DNA of 64,000 bases, from contig SLRQ01000033.1 in the NCBI GenBank assembly GCA_007130885.1, forward strand, positions 1 through 64,000, written 5' to 3'. Position numbers and translations under genes: made by a program. The stretch is from Deltaproteobacteria bacterium. GTDB lineage: Bacteria; Myxococcota; Myxococcia; SLRQ01. This document shows, piece by piece, positions 36,785 to 45,627 of the stretch (positions are counted from its first letter, which is position 1; each line of letters starts with the position of its first letter). The notes under the pieces were generated by a model. It was not told the origin of the DNA, did not search any database, and saw nothing but the letters and a program-made list of their open reading frames with translations.

Positions 36785-37504
36785 ATGGGAAAAAAGATAA
36801 TGTCTAACTTGTCCGCTTCTTGTGCTCTTTGTCCTTTCAGGCCTTCCGAACGAGTTTGCTGCAAGCCTACGGGGAGAGGTCCCGAAGGTTGTCCTACCTT
36901 GTGCCTCTCATCCGTTCAAAGCGAATCATCCGAGGCGCTGAAGGACCCAAGCGTCTTCGAGTTCGCGAGGCAAGCCTCGCTTCAGGAGAGTTCAGCCTAT
37001 GCCGATCGCGATCGAGGTTACGATTTTGTACGTGGACTCAAGCCTCGAATCGCGGAGACCATGGAGTTTGCTAAGCGAATGAATTACTCGAGGTTAGGCC
37101 TGGTCTTCTGCATGGGGCTGCACAAGGAAGCTGGGATTGTGCATCGCATACTGGAAAAGCAAGGGTTCGAGGCTGTCTCGGTTATTTGCAAGGTTGGACG
37201 GGCAGCAAAGGCGAAGCTGGAATTGAGCAGGGAAAACCAAGTGGACATCGGGGCCGACATGGAACCCCAGTGCAATCCCATTTTGCAAGCGGCCATAGTC
37301 AACCATGAAAAGACCGATTTCAACGTCCTATTAGGGCTCTGCGTCGGTCATGACAGCTTGTTTATGAAGCACTCCGAGGCCATGTGCACGGTATTGGCCG
37401 TAAAGGACCGGTTGCTGGGGCACAACCCGCTGGCCGCCATATATACGTGCGACAGCTATAGTCGCTACCTCAAGGATCCGAACCTTTTGAAGACAAAGAA
37501 GTAA
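36785..37504 (+). CDS. DUF1847 family Cys-rich protein
   Basis: A 239-residue protein of the DUF1847 family, found mainly in anaerobes; function unknown but probably metal binding. The hallmark N-terminal cysteines are present: CALCPF...VCCKPTG...CPTLC, followed by Cys in the core (GLVFCMGLHKEAG, VICKVGR, LLGLCVGHDSLFMKHS). Start ATG at 36785 or the in-frame ATG at 36800, which has GGGAAAA upstream. It stands between NifX and the Mpv17-like gene with gaps of over 270 bases on both sides, so it is probably transcribed alone. Confidence 0.88.
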   Translation: MGKKIMSNLSASCALCPFRPSERVCCKPTGRGPEGCPTLCLSSVQSESSEALKDPSVFEFARQASLQESSAYADRDRGYDFVRGLKPRIAETMEFAKRMNYSRLGLVFCMGLHKEAGIVHRILEKQGFEAVSVICKVGRAAKAKLELSRENQVDIGADMEPQCNPILQAAIVNHEKTDFNVLLGLCVGHDSLFMKHSEAMCTVLAVKDRLLGHNPLAAIYTCDSYSRYLKDPNLLKTKK

Positions 37505-37781
37505 AATGCGAATGGGGAGATTACTTCAGTCTCGACTATGACAAAGATTTCGCCTCTTCCAAACCTGGGCTTCATCATGGCGTCGAGACCTGATCCGGCC
37601 CCCGTTACGGTCCCTTCATGCCTACTCTCCTTCGTTCTCTGAAACAGGCTCCGATTCCCCCGTGTTTTCACACGGATGGTTCGAGGACCTTTCTACCTTG
37701 AACCGGAAAGGCGGGGAGGCTATGAACACCTGACGGATTCCATGTTTTTCCGCCCGAGAGGCACACCAAGGAGGCGGCACG

Positions 37782-38492
37782 ATGAGCGGTAGAGAGGCTG
37801 ACTACTCGAAAGGCGCGGATCGCGCTGTCTCGCTGGCGTGGCTGGCGCTTTTGGGCGCGATCATCGCGATGCTAGCGGTGCCGGCCTCTCGCGAGGCCTT
37901 CGCCGAGGCTACGCGCAACCATCCCTACCTGCTGGGCTTCCTGAAGATCGCGGTATTGGGGACGATGGGCGAGCTCCTTGGCGCCAAGTTGGTGGTCCGG
38001 CGTTGGAGGCTTCGCGGCATTCGGCTTTATCAGAGAGTGCTGGTCTGGGGCTTTCTCGGAATCGTCTTCACGGTGGTGTTTCCGCTGTTTGCTTACGGAA
38101 CGGCCGGGTTGCTCGCCGAGGGTCTACTTCCGGGTGAAGGGAACGTGTTCCTTACGGCGATGTGGACGTCGGTCTGCCTGAACCTGATCTTTGCGTTTCC
38201 CATGATGGTGTTTCACCGCATTACGGATACTCTGATCGACCGGGGGGAGCTGTTCCGGGTTTGGCCCGTCGTGTCCGTGATTTCGGGGATCGACTGGAAC
38301 AATATGGTGCGGATCGTCGGGCTGGCCTGTCTGTGGTTCTGGATTCCGGCGCACACCATCACCTACCTGTTGCCTCCGGAGTTCCGAGTGATGAGCGCAG
38401 CCCTTCTCGCCATCGCGCTAGGCTTCATCATGGGTATGGCCAAGCGCCGGGCAATGGCGGCGGCCCAGGCGGAGATGAGCAAGGCAGCGTAG
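37782..38492 (+). CDS. Mpv17/PMP22-like multi-pass membrane protein
   Basis: A 236-residue inner membrane protein with about six helices. The C-terminal half resembles the Mpv17/PMP22 family: FRVWPVVSVISGIDWNN, LWFWIPAHTITYLLPPEFRV and a last helix. In eukaryotes these are organellar membrane proteins; bacterial members are uncharacterised. Charged segments between helices are basic on the presumed cytosolic side (RRWRLRGIR). AAGGAGG precedes the ATG, so the start is secure. No operon partner is evident. Confidence 0.7.
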   Translation: MSGREADYSKGADRAVSLAWLALLGAIIAMLAVPASREAFAEATRNHPYLLGFLKIAVLGTMGELLGAKLVVRRWRLRGIRLYQRVLVWGFLGIVFTVVFPLFAYGTAGLLAEGLLPGEGNVFLTAMWTSVCLNLIFAFPMMVFHRITDTLIDRGELFRVWPVVSVISGIDWNNMVRIVGLACLWFWIPAHTITYLLPPEFRVMSAALLAIALGFIMGMAKRRAMAAAQAEMSKAA

Positions 38493-38653
38493 AAGTGCCG
38501 TATAGGTGTCGGCCGGCAACTCAGTCCAGCCTGATGCTTTGTTTAAGCAATTGGACTCTCATTGATCCCGATATTTGCGGGAAGCTTCGAAATGAACAGC
38601 GGGGCGCGGTAGCGTCGCCAAAGCTGTCTGATGGATCTCGAGGGAGCACCAAA

Positions 38654-39397
38654 ATGACCAAACCAGTTCCGGCAGTCTTACTCCATGCATTTCCACTGGA
38701 TTCTTCGATGTGGGCTCCACAAATTGAAGTCATTGCTGGGCATAGACAGATATTCGCCCCGAATTTGCCCGGTTTCGGTGGCGCGCCTCTCGTAGAAGGG
38801 GGTCTCGAGAGCTTTGCCGATCAAGTCATTCTGGAATGCGATGCGGAGGGAATCGAGCGCGCCGTATTCATCGGTCTCTCGATGGGGGGATATGTAGCTA
38901 TGCGCATAGCAGATCGTCACTTGGATCGAGTCGCCGCGCTGGTCCTGGCGGACACGCGTGCAGGTGCCGATGATAATGCTGGAAAGGAGAAGAGAAGCGC
39001 TCAAGCTGCTCGGGCCCGCTCCGAAGGTTGCTCATGGCTTGCCGAAGCGATGATCCCTGCCCTTCTTGGCGAAACCACTAGAAAGACTCGTCCGAATCTA
39101 GTCGCTGAAGTTACGAGTATGATCCAGCGCAATAAAGATGAAGGTGTGGCAAGAGCGCTTGAAGCAATGAGAGAGAGACCAGAGAGCTTGGAGCTTCTGG
39201 CTTCTCTCGACATTCCCCTGCTAGCGATAGTCGGCGCCGAGGACAAGCTGACTCCTCCGATCGAGTCGGAGCGAATAGTCGAGCGATCCCCCAGGTTCGA
39301 GCTCGAGGTTATCCCGGAGGCCGGTCACCTGTCCAACCTCGAGCGTCCGGAGCAGTTCAACGATGCGCTGATACGCTTTCTCGGAGATCAAGACTGA
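38654..39397 (+). CDS. Alpha/beta hydrolase
   Basis: A 247-residue cytoplasmic alpha/beta hydrolase. The oxyanion region is VLLHAFPLDSSMW, the nucleophile elbow GLSMGG (Ser near residue 76), the acid lies in GAEDKLTPP and the His in EAGHLSN. The group includes 3-oxoadipate enol-lactonase-like and other esterases; the substrate cannot be inferred. The start at 38654 is chosen because the fold begins at once and GGGAG precedes it; the upstream in-frame extension runs into the Mpv17-like gene and is not coding. Confidence 0.9.
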   Translation: MTKPVPAVLLHAFPLDSSMWAPQIEVIAGHRQIFAPNLPGFGGAPLVEGGLESFADQVILECDAEGIERAVFIGLSMGGYVAMRIADRHLDRVAALVLADTRAGADDNAGKEKRSAQAARARSEGCSWLAEAMIPALLGETTRKTRPNLVAEVTSMIQRNKDEGVARALEAMRERPESLELLASLDIPLLAIVGAEDKLTPPIESERIVERSPRFELEVIPEAGHLSNLERPEQFNDALIRFLGDQD

Positions 39398-39597
39398 TAG
39401 CTGCTTTCTCTGCTAGCTCGCGAGGTGCTGCCTGCCTGCGAGGTGCCACTCGTTTGTCCGCCCGCGAGGCGCTACAGCCGTTACATCGAGGATCGCCACG
39501 AGGTTGGATTTTCGCGCTTTTCATGGTCCCTGTTGGCGTTTCTCGGAGTCGGTGCGATGAGCACGCCGGTAGCAGAGAAGATGCTACAATCCCCGCC

Positions 39598-39774
39598 ATG
39601 GAAGATGCAGGCGGCAATGGTGGGCCAAAGCAAGTGGTAGACGAGAGTCTACTCGATGCCATAGCAGCGATGACGCCCTGGGAACGTATTCGCCATAACG
39701 ACCGGATGCTGCGAACCTTGCGTTTGTTGGGTGGTCGTCCGAAGAACGATGAAAGAGCAGGTGGCCATGGATGA
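39598..39774 (+). CDS. Small protein paired with a nucleotidyltransferase
   Basis: A 58-residue protein whose middle (DESLLDAIAAMTPWERIRHN) is a segment I have seen in small genes placed directly before nucleotidyltransferases. It may be the antitoxin-like half of a two-gene module. Its stop overlaps the next start by eight bases. The ATG at 39598 is chosen because the conserved part begins soon after. I cannot name a family with certainty. Confidence 0.6.
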   Translation: MEDAGGNGGPKQVVDESLLDAIAAMTPWERIRHNDRMLRTLRLLGGRPKNDERAGGHG

Positions 39775-40240
39775 CCTTGCAACGCTGCTCGAGCTTCTGG
39801 TGGAGGCTGACGTGGACTTCGTCGTGGTGGGCGGGGTCGCTGCCGTTTCTCAGGGAGCGCCTGTTACGACCTTTGATCTCGATGTGGTGCACCGGCGCAC
39901 CAAGCAGAACGTGCAGCGCATCGCCGGTGTGCTAAGGGCCGTGGGGGCGCATTACCGCGGCCGGCCCGAACTCTTCCCATCCGAGGAGGCTATGCTCGAA
40001 CCCGGACATCAGCTTCTGATGACGAAGCTTGGTCCGTTCGATCTGCTCGGCGCCATCGAGCAAGGGCTCGACTACGATGCTTTGCTTCCGGACACGCTCG
40101 AGGTGGAGACGCCCGTCGGTTTGGTGCGCGTACTTTCGCTATCGAAGATCGTGGAGCTGAAGCGCACCTCGACCAACGAAAAGGATCGTGCCATGCTCCC
40201 ATTTCTCGAGGCCGCTCTGGCACGACGGATTGACGGCTAA
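39767..40240 (+). CDS. MNT-type nucleotidyltransferase, toxin-antitoxin-like
   Basis: A 157-residue nucleotidyltransferase-fold protein. VVVGGVAAVSQG...TTFDLDVV matches the GG...DxD active-site pattern of the minimal nucleotidyltransferase group (relatives of AbiEii and DUF6036). LSLSKIVELKRTSTNEKDRAML is the usual C-terminal segment of this subgroup. Together with the small upstream gene it probably forms a two-gene module, either toxin-antitoxin or a modifying enzyme with its partner. The start may be ATG 39767 or in-frame ATG 39749. Confidence 0.8.
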   Translation: MDDLATLLELLVEADVDFVVVGGVAAVSQGAPVTTFDLDVVHRRTKQNVQRIAGVLRAVGAHYRGRPELFPSEEAMLEPGHQLLMTKLGPFDLLGAIEQGLDYDALLPDTLEVETPVGLVRVLSLSKIVELKRTSTNEKDRAMLPFLEAALARRIDG

Positions 40241-40470
40241 CGAACGAGCGATTCGGAAGTAAGAGGGTGATTGCTCCCCTCGTTTTGGCCGAGACACGGA
40301 TGAAGGCCGTTCCACTACTGAACCTCGGAAAAGCAGGAGCAAACCGGAGGGTCTCGGCTCCCGTGGTGGAGTTCGTGCTCGACGAAGACAGTCCAAGCAT
40401 GGAGTAGGGCTTTGAATCGGCTGTCGGGCACCGGGCCTTGCGTGAGCCGGAGGCAACACTATAGAGACGC

Positions 40471-42528
40471 ATGGGCAAGGAGCGGGAGGGGCACGCCGGC
40501 CACGATAGCCGGCAAGACCGCGGCGGGCACGGCGCTCACGCCGGGAGAAGTGCGGGACACGACAAGCACGCCGGCCATTCCGTGGAGATGTTCCGAAAGC
40601 GATTCTGGCTCTCCTTGGCGATGACCGTGCCCGCCGTGATCTGGAGCGAGCATCCCCAGATGATTCTTGGGTACGAGGCGCCGGAGTTTGTGGGCTCCTG
40701 GTTGATTGCTCCTCTTTTCGGCACCGCGGTCTTCCTCTACGGAGGCACGGTCTTCCTTCGCGGCGCCGTATCCGAGCTTGGCTCGCGGCTTCCCGGCATG
40801 ATGACGCTCATCTCGCTGGCCATCATGGTTGCCTTCGTTTGGAGCGTTGCGGTGCTGCTCGGGGTACCCGGGGAGGGGCTGTGGTGGGAGCTGGCTACCT
40901 TGGTCACGATCATGCTTCTCGGTCACTGGATAGAGATGCGCTCGGTGGGCCAGGCTCGCGGAGCCTTGAAGGAGCTTGCGAAGCTGCTTCCGGACACCGC
41001 TGTTCGGGTTCGGGGCGATACGCTCGAAGAGGTCCCCGTCACCGAGTTATCGGAGAACGACGTGGTGCTCGTTCGTCCGGGCGGAGCGGTGCCCGCGGAC
41101 GGCAAGGTGGTCGAGGGGAAGAGCTCGTTGAATGAGGCCATGATCTCGGGAGAGTCACGGCCGGTGAAGAAGAGTGAGGGAGAGGAGGTCATAGCCGGCA
41201 CCGTGAACGGAGAAGGCTCGCTCCGTGTGCGGGTCACGGGCATAGGCGATAAGACCACGCTCGCTGGAATGATGCGGCTGGTGGAAGACGCTCAAGCGTC
41301 AAGGAGCGGAGTTCAGGATCTAGCCGACAGAGCCGCCTTTCTACTCACCGTGGTCGCCCTTGGCGCCGGCAGCATGACACTCATCGTCTGGCTACTCATA
41401 ATTGGCGCCGAGACCGCGTTCAGCATCGCCCGGGTCGTGACCGTCCTCGTGATTGCCTGCCCTCATGCGTTGGGGCTCGCGGTTCCCCTGGTGGTGGCTA
41501 TCTCGACGACTATTGGGGCGAAGGGAGGGCTCCTGGTCCGGCGCAGGCGCGGCCTGGAGGAGGCCCGAAAGCTGGATCTGGTGGTCTTCGACAAGACCGG
41601 CACGCTGACCATGGGAGAGTTCCGAGTGGTGAGTATTCGCACCGCGCCCGGCGTCGAGAGAGATGAGGCCCTCCGTCTGGCCGCTGCCGCTGAGAGGGAG
41701 TCGGAGCACCCGGTAGCCCGTGGCATCGTACGATCCGCCGAGGACAAAGGCGTCGATATACCACGCGCCACGGACTTCGAAGCGCTGTCCGGCCGGGGCA
41801 TTCGCGCCACCGTCGAGGGAAGGAAGCTTCTCCTTGGAGGGCCGGCGCTGCTCCGAGGGATCGATGCGATCGTCCCGGAGAACATAGGAGAAGCAACGGA
41901 TGAGGTAGCAAGGCGAGGGCAAGCGGCTATCTTCCTGCTGCAAGACGAGTCGGTCATGGCCTTGTTCGCCGTGGCCGATGCCATAAGGCCCGAGTCCCGG
42001 GAGGCGGTCGAAAGGCTTCATCAGGCCGGCATCGAGGTGGCCATGCTCACCGGCGACAGCAAGGCGGTGGCCGGTGCCGTGGCCGAGGATCTTGGAATCG
42101 ACATCTTCTTTGCCGAGGTGTTGCCCGAGGAGAAGGTTCGAAAGATCGAGTCGTTGAAGAGGCAAGGAAAGCGCGTGGCGATGGTAGGCGACGGCGTTAA
42201 CGATGCTCCCGCGTTGGTCACCGCCGACGTCGGAGTGGCCATCGGCGCCGGCACCGACGTTGCGGTGGAGGCTGGCGACGTGGTCCTCGTGCGAAGTGAT
42301 CCCCGCGATGTGGCGCGCATAGTGACGCTCTCGCACGCCACCTACCGCAAGATGCTTCAAAACCTGTGGTGGGCGGCCGGCTACAACATAGTGGCTATAC
42401 CGCTCGCGGCGGGTGTTCTCGCCGCCTGGGGCGTCATTCTGCAGCCCGCGGTGGGGGCTATCCTGATGTCGGCCAGCACGGTCATCGTGGCGATCAACGC
42501 CCAACTGCTTCGAAGGATTGAGGTCTGA
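40471..42528 (+). CDS. copB: CopB-type heavy-metal-translocating P-type ATPase
   Basis: A 685-residue inner membrane pump exporting copper or a related metal. The N-terminus is His-rich (HAGHDSRQDRGGHGAHAG) instead of carrying CxxC metal domains. Eight helices surround the transport site CPHALG (the CPH motif of the P1B-3/CopB branch), with the actuator TGES-equivalent SGES, phosphorylation site DKTGT, SEHPVARGI and GDGVNDAP all intact. The length is typical and no frame break is seen. No copper regulator or chaperone gene is adjacent, and the ribosome site is weak. Confidence 0.95.
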   Translation: MGKEREGHAGHDSRQDRGGHGAHAGRSAGHDKHAGHSVEMFRKRFWLSLAMTVPAVIWSEHPQMILGYEAPEFVGSWLIAPLFGTAVFLYGGTVFLRGAVSELGSRLPGMMTLISLAIMVAFVWSVAVLLGVPGEGLWWELATLVTIMLLGHWIEMRSVGQARGALKELAKLLPDTAVRVRGDTLEEVPVTELSENDVVLVRPGGAVPADGKVVEGKSSLNEAMISGESRPVKKSEGEEVIAGTVNGEGSLRVRVTGIGDKTTLAGMMRLVEDAQASRSGVQDLADRAAFLLTVVALGAGSMTLIVWLLIIGAETAFSIARVVTVLVIACPHALGLAVPLVVAISTTIGAKGGLLVRRRRGLEEARKLDLVVFDKTGTLTMGEFRVVSIRTAPGVERDEALRLAAAAERESEHPVARGIVRSAEDKGVDIPRATDFEALSGRGIRATVEGRKLLLGGPALLRGIDAIVPENIGEATDEVARRGQAAIFLLQDESVMALFAVADAIRPESREAVERLHQAGIEVAMLTGDSKAVAGAVAEDLGIDIFFAEVLPEEKVRKIESLKRQGKRVAMVGDGVNDAPALVTADVGVAIGAGTDVAVEAGDVVLVRSDPRDVARIVTLSHATYRKMLQNLWWAAGYNIVAIPLAAGVLAAWGVILQPAVGAILMSASTVIVAINAQLLRRIEV

Positions 42529-42817
42529 ATCAGAATAAAAGCCCAGTTTTCCAAGAGACGTATTCAAACACCCGGAGCGTCGCCGAGATGAACCGGGAGA
42601 CCGATGAGTGGGACCAGGCGCGGGTGCGCGAACGGGCCGAGGATTGGCGGTCGCCACAACAAGTGGGGCGACCAAGGTGCTTGTCATGGAAGGTTACCGC
42701 CGGTGGCTGTCTATCAAAGATCGTGCAAGACCCGTGTTTTGAATGTGAAATGAATCTTGGATAGACTCACGCACTATGTTCAATAGTTTTGCAGCCGAGG
42801 CAAGGAGTGTGAAGGAA

Positions 42818-44374
42818 ATGGTTCTTTTCAAGACTCGATTTTTGTGTGCGGCGCTGGCCGCCGGCCTCGCACTGGCTTTTGCTTTAGGCTGCGGCGAGAA
42901 AGAGCCTGGAGCGGGGGAGCTTTGTGGAAACGGAGTAATCGATCCTGGCGAGGAATGTGATGGCGAGGATCTAGGCGGTGCGACCTGCGAGGACCTCGGC
43001 TACTATGGAGGTGAGCTTGCGTGCGGCGATGACTGCACTTTCGACGAGTCCGGCTGCCATGGCTACTGTGGTGACGGCGTACTGGACGCGGAGCACGGTG
43101 AGGAATGTGATGGCGAGGATCTAGGCGGTGCGACCTGCGAGGACCTCGGCTACTATGGAGGTGAGCTCGCGTGCGGTGATGACTGCACTTTCGATGAGTC
43201 CGGCTGCGAGAGCGGTTTCTGCGGCGACGGGATAAGAAACGGGCCCGAGGAGTGTGACGGCGAGGATCTTGGTGGTGAGAGCTGCGAGAGTCTCGGCTAC
43301 TACGGTGGAGGAGAGCTCGCCTGCTTGGACGACTGCACCTTCGATGTTTCGGGTTGTATCGGCGGCTACTGTGGTGACGGAGAGATTCAGGTTGAGTATG
43401 AGGAGTGTGATGGTGACGACCTAGGTGGAGTGACTTGCCGGGATCTCGGTTACTATTTCGGTGAGCTCGGCTGCACCGAGGAGTGCGAGTTCGACGACTC
43501 CGGCTGTGGTGGATACTGTGGTGACGGCGAGGTTCACACGGAGCACGGCGAGGTCTGCGACGACGGTGTAAACGACGGTGTTTACGGGTGCATGCCGGAC
43601 TGCACCGACTTTGCGTCCAAGTACTGCGGCGATGGCGACGTGCACACGGAGCACGGGGAGGAGTGTGACGGTGACAACCTTCTCGAAACGACGTGTGAGG
43701 ATCTCGGTTACGATGGTGGAACGCTAGTTTGTGGAGACGACTGCAGGTTTGATGCGTCGGGATGCCACCATCTATTTTCATGCGGCGACACGCTGGTGGA
43801 TCCCCGTGACGACAAAGAGTACGAGACTATCGACCTCGCTGGAACTTGCTGGATGGCCAGGAACCTAGACATCGGCGCGCGGATCGATTCGAGCGAGGGT
43901 CAGTTCGATCAAGAGGTCATCGAGAAGTACTGCTACGATGACGACCCGGCCATGTGTGATGTGTACGGCGGCCTTTATCAATGGAATCAGGCCATGGACT
44001 ACTCAAACGAAGAAGGCGCCCAGGGGATTTGCCCCGATGGTTGGCGTATTCCTTCCGACGATGAGTGGAAAGAACTCGAGATGTTTCTTGGTATGACGGA
44101 GGTGGAGGCGGACAGCACCGGATGGCGAGGTGAGGGAGCCGGAGAAGCATTGAAGGAAGGGGGAAGCAGCGGTTTCGAGGGGCTGCTTGGTGGAGCTTGG
44201 CGCACGACTTTCTTCAGCGCGATCGATGCTTACGGGTACTGGTGGACTTCATCGAATCCGGCCGAATCAATGTACCCTTGGAGGCGTTGCTTGAGAGCAC
44301 AAGGGGGTGATGTGGCTCGTTATGACACTTTCCCCTCATCCTTCGGGCTCTCTGTCCGTTGTGTTCTCGACTGA
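42818..44374 (+). CDS. Cys-repeat lipoprotein with FISUMP C-terminal domain
   Basis: A 518-residue lipoprotein. The signal LAAGLALAFALGC ends in the lipobox Cys. Six Cys-rich repeats follow (42923-43765), each of the form CGDG...EECDG..L...C..LGY..G.L.C...C.FD.SGC, close to the myxobacterial cysteine-rich/DUF4215 repeats; the fifth is shortened. The C-terminal 190 residues form a domain of the Fibrobacter-major-paralogue (FISUMP) type: TCWMARNLDIGA, CYDDDPAMCDVYGGLYQWNQAM, CPDGWRIPSDDEWKELE and YWWTSS. The surface role is unknown. AAGGA precedes the chosen ATG at 42818. Confidence 0.85.
   Translation: MVLFKTRFLCAALAAGLALAFALGCGEKEPGAGELCGNGVIDPGEECDGEDLGGATCEDLGYYGGELACGDDCTFDESGCHGYCGDGVLDAEHGEECDGEDLGGATCEDLGYYGGELACGDDCTFDESGCESGFCGDGIRNGPEECDGEDLGGESCESLGYYGGGELACLDDCTFDVSGCIGGYCGDGEIQVEYEECDGDDLGGVTCRDLGYYFGELGCTEECEFDDSGCGGYCGDGEVHTEHGEVCDDGVNDGVYGCMPDCTDFASKYCGDGDVHTEHGEECDGDNLLETTCEDLGYDGGTLVCGDDCRFDASGCHHLFSCGDTLVDPRDDKEYETIDLAGTCWMARNLDIGARIDSSEGQFDQEVIEKYCYDDDPAMCDVYGGLYQWNQAMDYSNEEGAQGICPDGWRIPSDDEWKELEMFLGMTEVEADSTGWRGEGAGEALKEGGSSGFEGLLGGAWRTTFFSAIDAYGYWWTSSNPAESMYPWRRCLRAQGGDVARYDTFPSSFGLSVRCVLD
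42923..43765 (+). repeat. Six Cys-rich repeats of about 140 bp
   Basis: Repeats 1 and 2 are nearly identical at DNA level (the block around 42960-43055 matches 43105-43200). Repeats 3, 4 and 6 are diverged and repeat 5 lacks the central part. Each full unit carries six Cys. Confidence 0.9.
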
Positions 44375-44530
44375 TGCACGATTGACTTATCAGCAGCAGA
44401 GCATGGTCGACTTCGATCTGATCGCCCGCTGTCGACCTCTAAAAGGATCCGAAGGTCATCGGCCTCTGCTTGAGTCGACTCGGTCTCACGCGAGATGACC
44501 GGCTTTGTCCTAATGTGCTAAGTAAACCAC

Positions 44531-45112
44531 ATGCCGGTGTTTGAGAGCCTTCCCGACAAGCCCGATCTCTCGGATGTCTTTCGTGCTTTCCCTCATACCG
44601 TGCCGCCTCTTCTGGTCTACCACGATTATGTCCTGCGTCATGATCAGAGTCCCTTCTCGGTGGCCGAACGTGAGATCATCGCGGCCTATGTGTCGGGCCT
44701 GAATAGCTGCGCTTTCTGCTTTGGCTCACACAAAATCATTGCCTCGACCTTCGGCATCGAGGAGGACCTCATTGAGAACCTGCTCGTCGATCCGGCTCAA
44801 AGCGACGTGGATCCTCGTATGGTTCCCGTGCTCTCCTTCACTCGGATTCTTACCGAGAGCCCCAGCAAGGTCACTGACGAACATCGCCGGGCCATTCTCG
44901 ACGCAGGCTGGCCGGAGCAAGCGATTTTCGATGCCGCCTCCATATGCGGGCTGTTCAACCTTATGAACCGCATTGTCGAAGGCATGGGTGTGACTACCTC
45001 CGCGGCGATCCAGCAGGCCCAGCGTGCACGTCATAAACGTGAGTCGGACGCGAGGGTCGAAACGGACACCTATCAACAGTACGGTCGCCGTATCGGCGTC
45101 ATCAACGAATGA
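44531..45112 (+). CDS. AhpD/carboxymuconolactone-decarboxylase-like peroxidase-related protein
   Basis: A 193-residue cytoplasmic protein of the AhpD-like fold. The catalytic CxxC with downstream His is present as SCAFCFGSHKI (about residues 57-67), preceded by EREIIAAYVSGLN. It resembles the 'peroxidase-related enzyme' branch, which reduces peroxides with thiol donors. The C-terminal 30 residues are charged and helical. It stands alone; the ribosome site is weak. Role in oxidative defence is inferred from the family only. Confidence 0.9.
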   Translation: MPVFESLPDKPDLSDVFRAFPHTVPPLLVYHDYVLRHDQSPFSVAEREIIAAYVSGLNSCAFCFGSHKIIASTFGIEEDLIENLLVDPAQSDVDPRMVPVLSFTRILTESPSKVTDEHRRAILDAGWPEQAIFDAASICGLFNLMNRIVEGMGVTTSAAIQQAQRARHKRESDARVETDTYQQYGRRIGVINE

Positions 45113-45253
45113 AGGCGTCCCGAAAGCCGGGTCATTCTCCTTTACTGAAGCCGGAATGTGGCATCATTTTATTTTCGGTAAACATGGCACTCGATCGGTC
45201 GCGCCGGCAGTTTGGGAGTGCACCGGCGTAGGACCGTTGCTAAACTAGAGATA

Positions 45254-45451
45254 ATGATTCTGCACCAATGGATCGGCACCTTTACGGCGCTCCTCTGGAT
45301 CTTCGTGGGCGCTTACTTGATTTGGATGGGGGAGAGCATTGGTTGGCAAATTGCGGGCGGCATCGCGGTCGCTTTGGGCTTCCTGCGGGCCATTGGCGTG
45401 GTAATGGGCTTGCGAGGGATGAAGCAGTCGCCTAGCGAAAAAAAACCTTGA
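45254..45451 (+). CDS. Small two-helix membrane protein
   Basis: Sixty-five residues: helix 1 WIGTFTALLWIFVGAYLIW, helix 2 GWQIAGGIAVALGFLRAIGV, and a basic tail ending KKP. I recognise no family. The ATG at 45254 is chosen because the first helix follows at once. Being short, it could be a chance frame, but two well-formed helices with a positive C-terminus favour a real gene. Confidence 0.55.
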   Translation: MILHQWIGTFTALLWIFVGAYLIWMGESIGWQIAGGIAVALGFLRAIGVVMGLRGMKQSPSEKKP

Positions 45452-45627
45452 ATTTGCCGGCGGTCCCAATCGCCGCCATAGGCGCCCAACAGATAGAGCT
45501 GAGTCGGCGGGTGGGTGCACTGGCGAAAGACCGTTGCTAATGTGTGCATGCATAGCTGCGTTGCCTCATGGGGTAAGCCTGCCCTCGAGAATGACCTTCC
45601 TGAAACGAAAAGAAGGAGCCTTGACAA

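Noticed and set aside
41392..42687. 431-codon minus-strand frame opposite the CopB gene
   Set aside because: The sense strand encodes a complete P-type ATPase with all motifs; the antisense product matches nothing.
42828..43781. 317-codon His/Arg-rich frame opposite the Cys repeats
   Set aside because: Its His/Arg bias is the mirror of the repeated Cys/Gly/Asp codons on the real strand.
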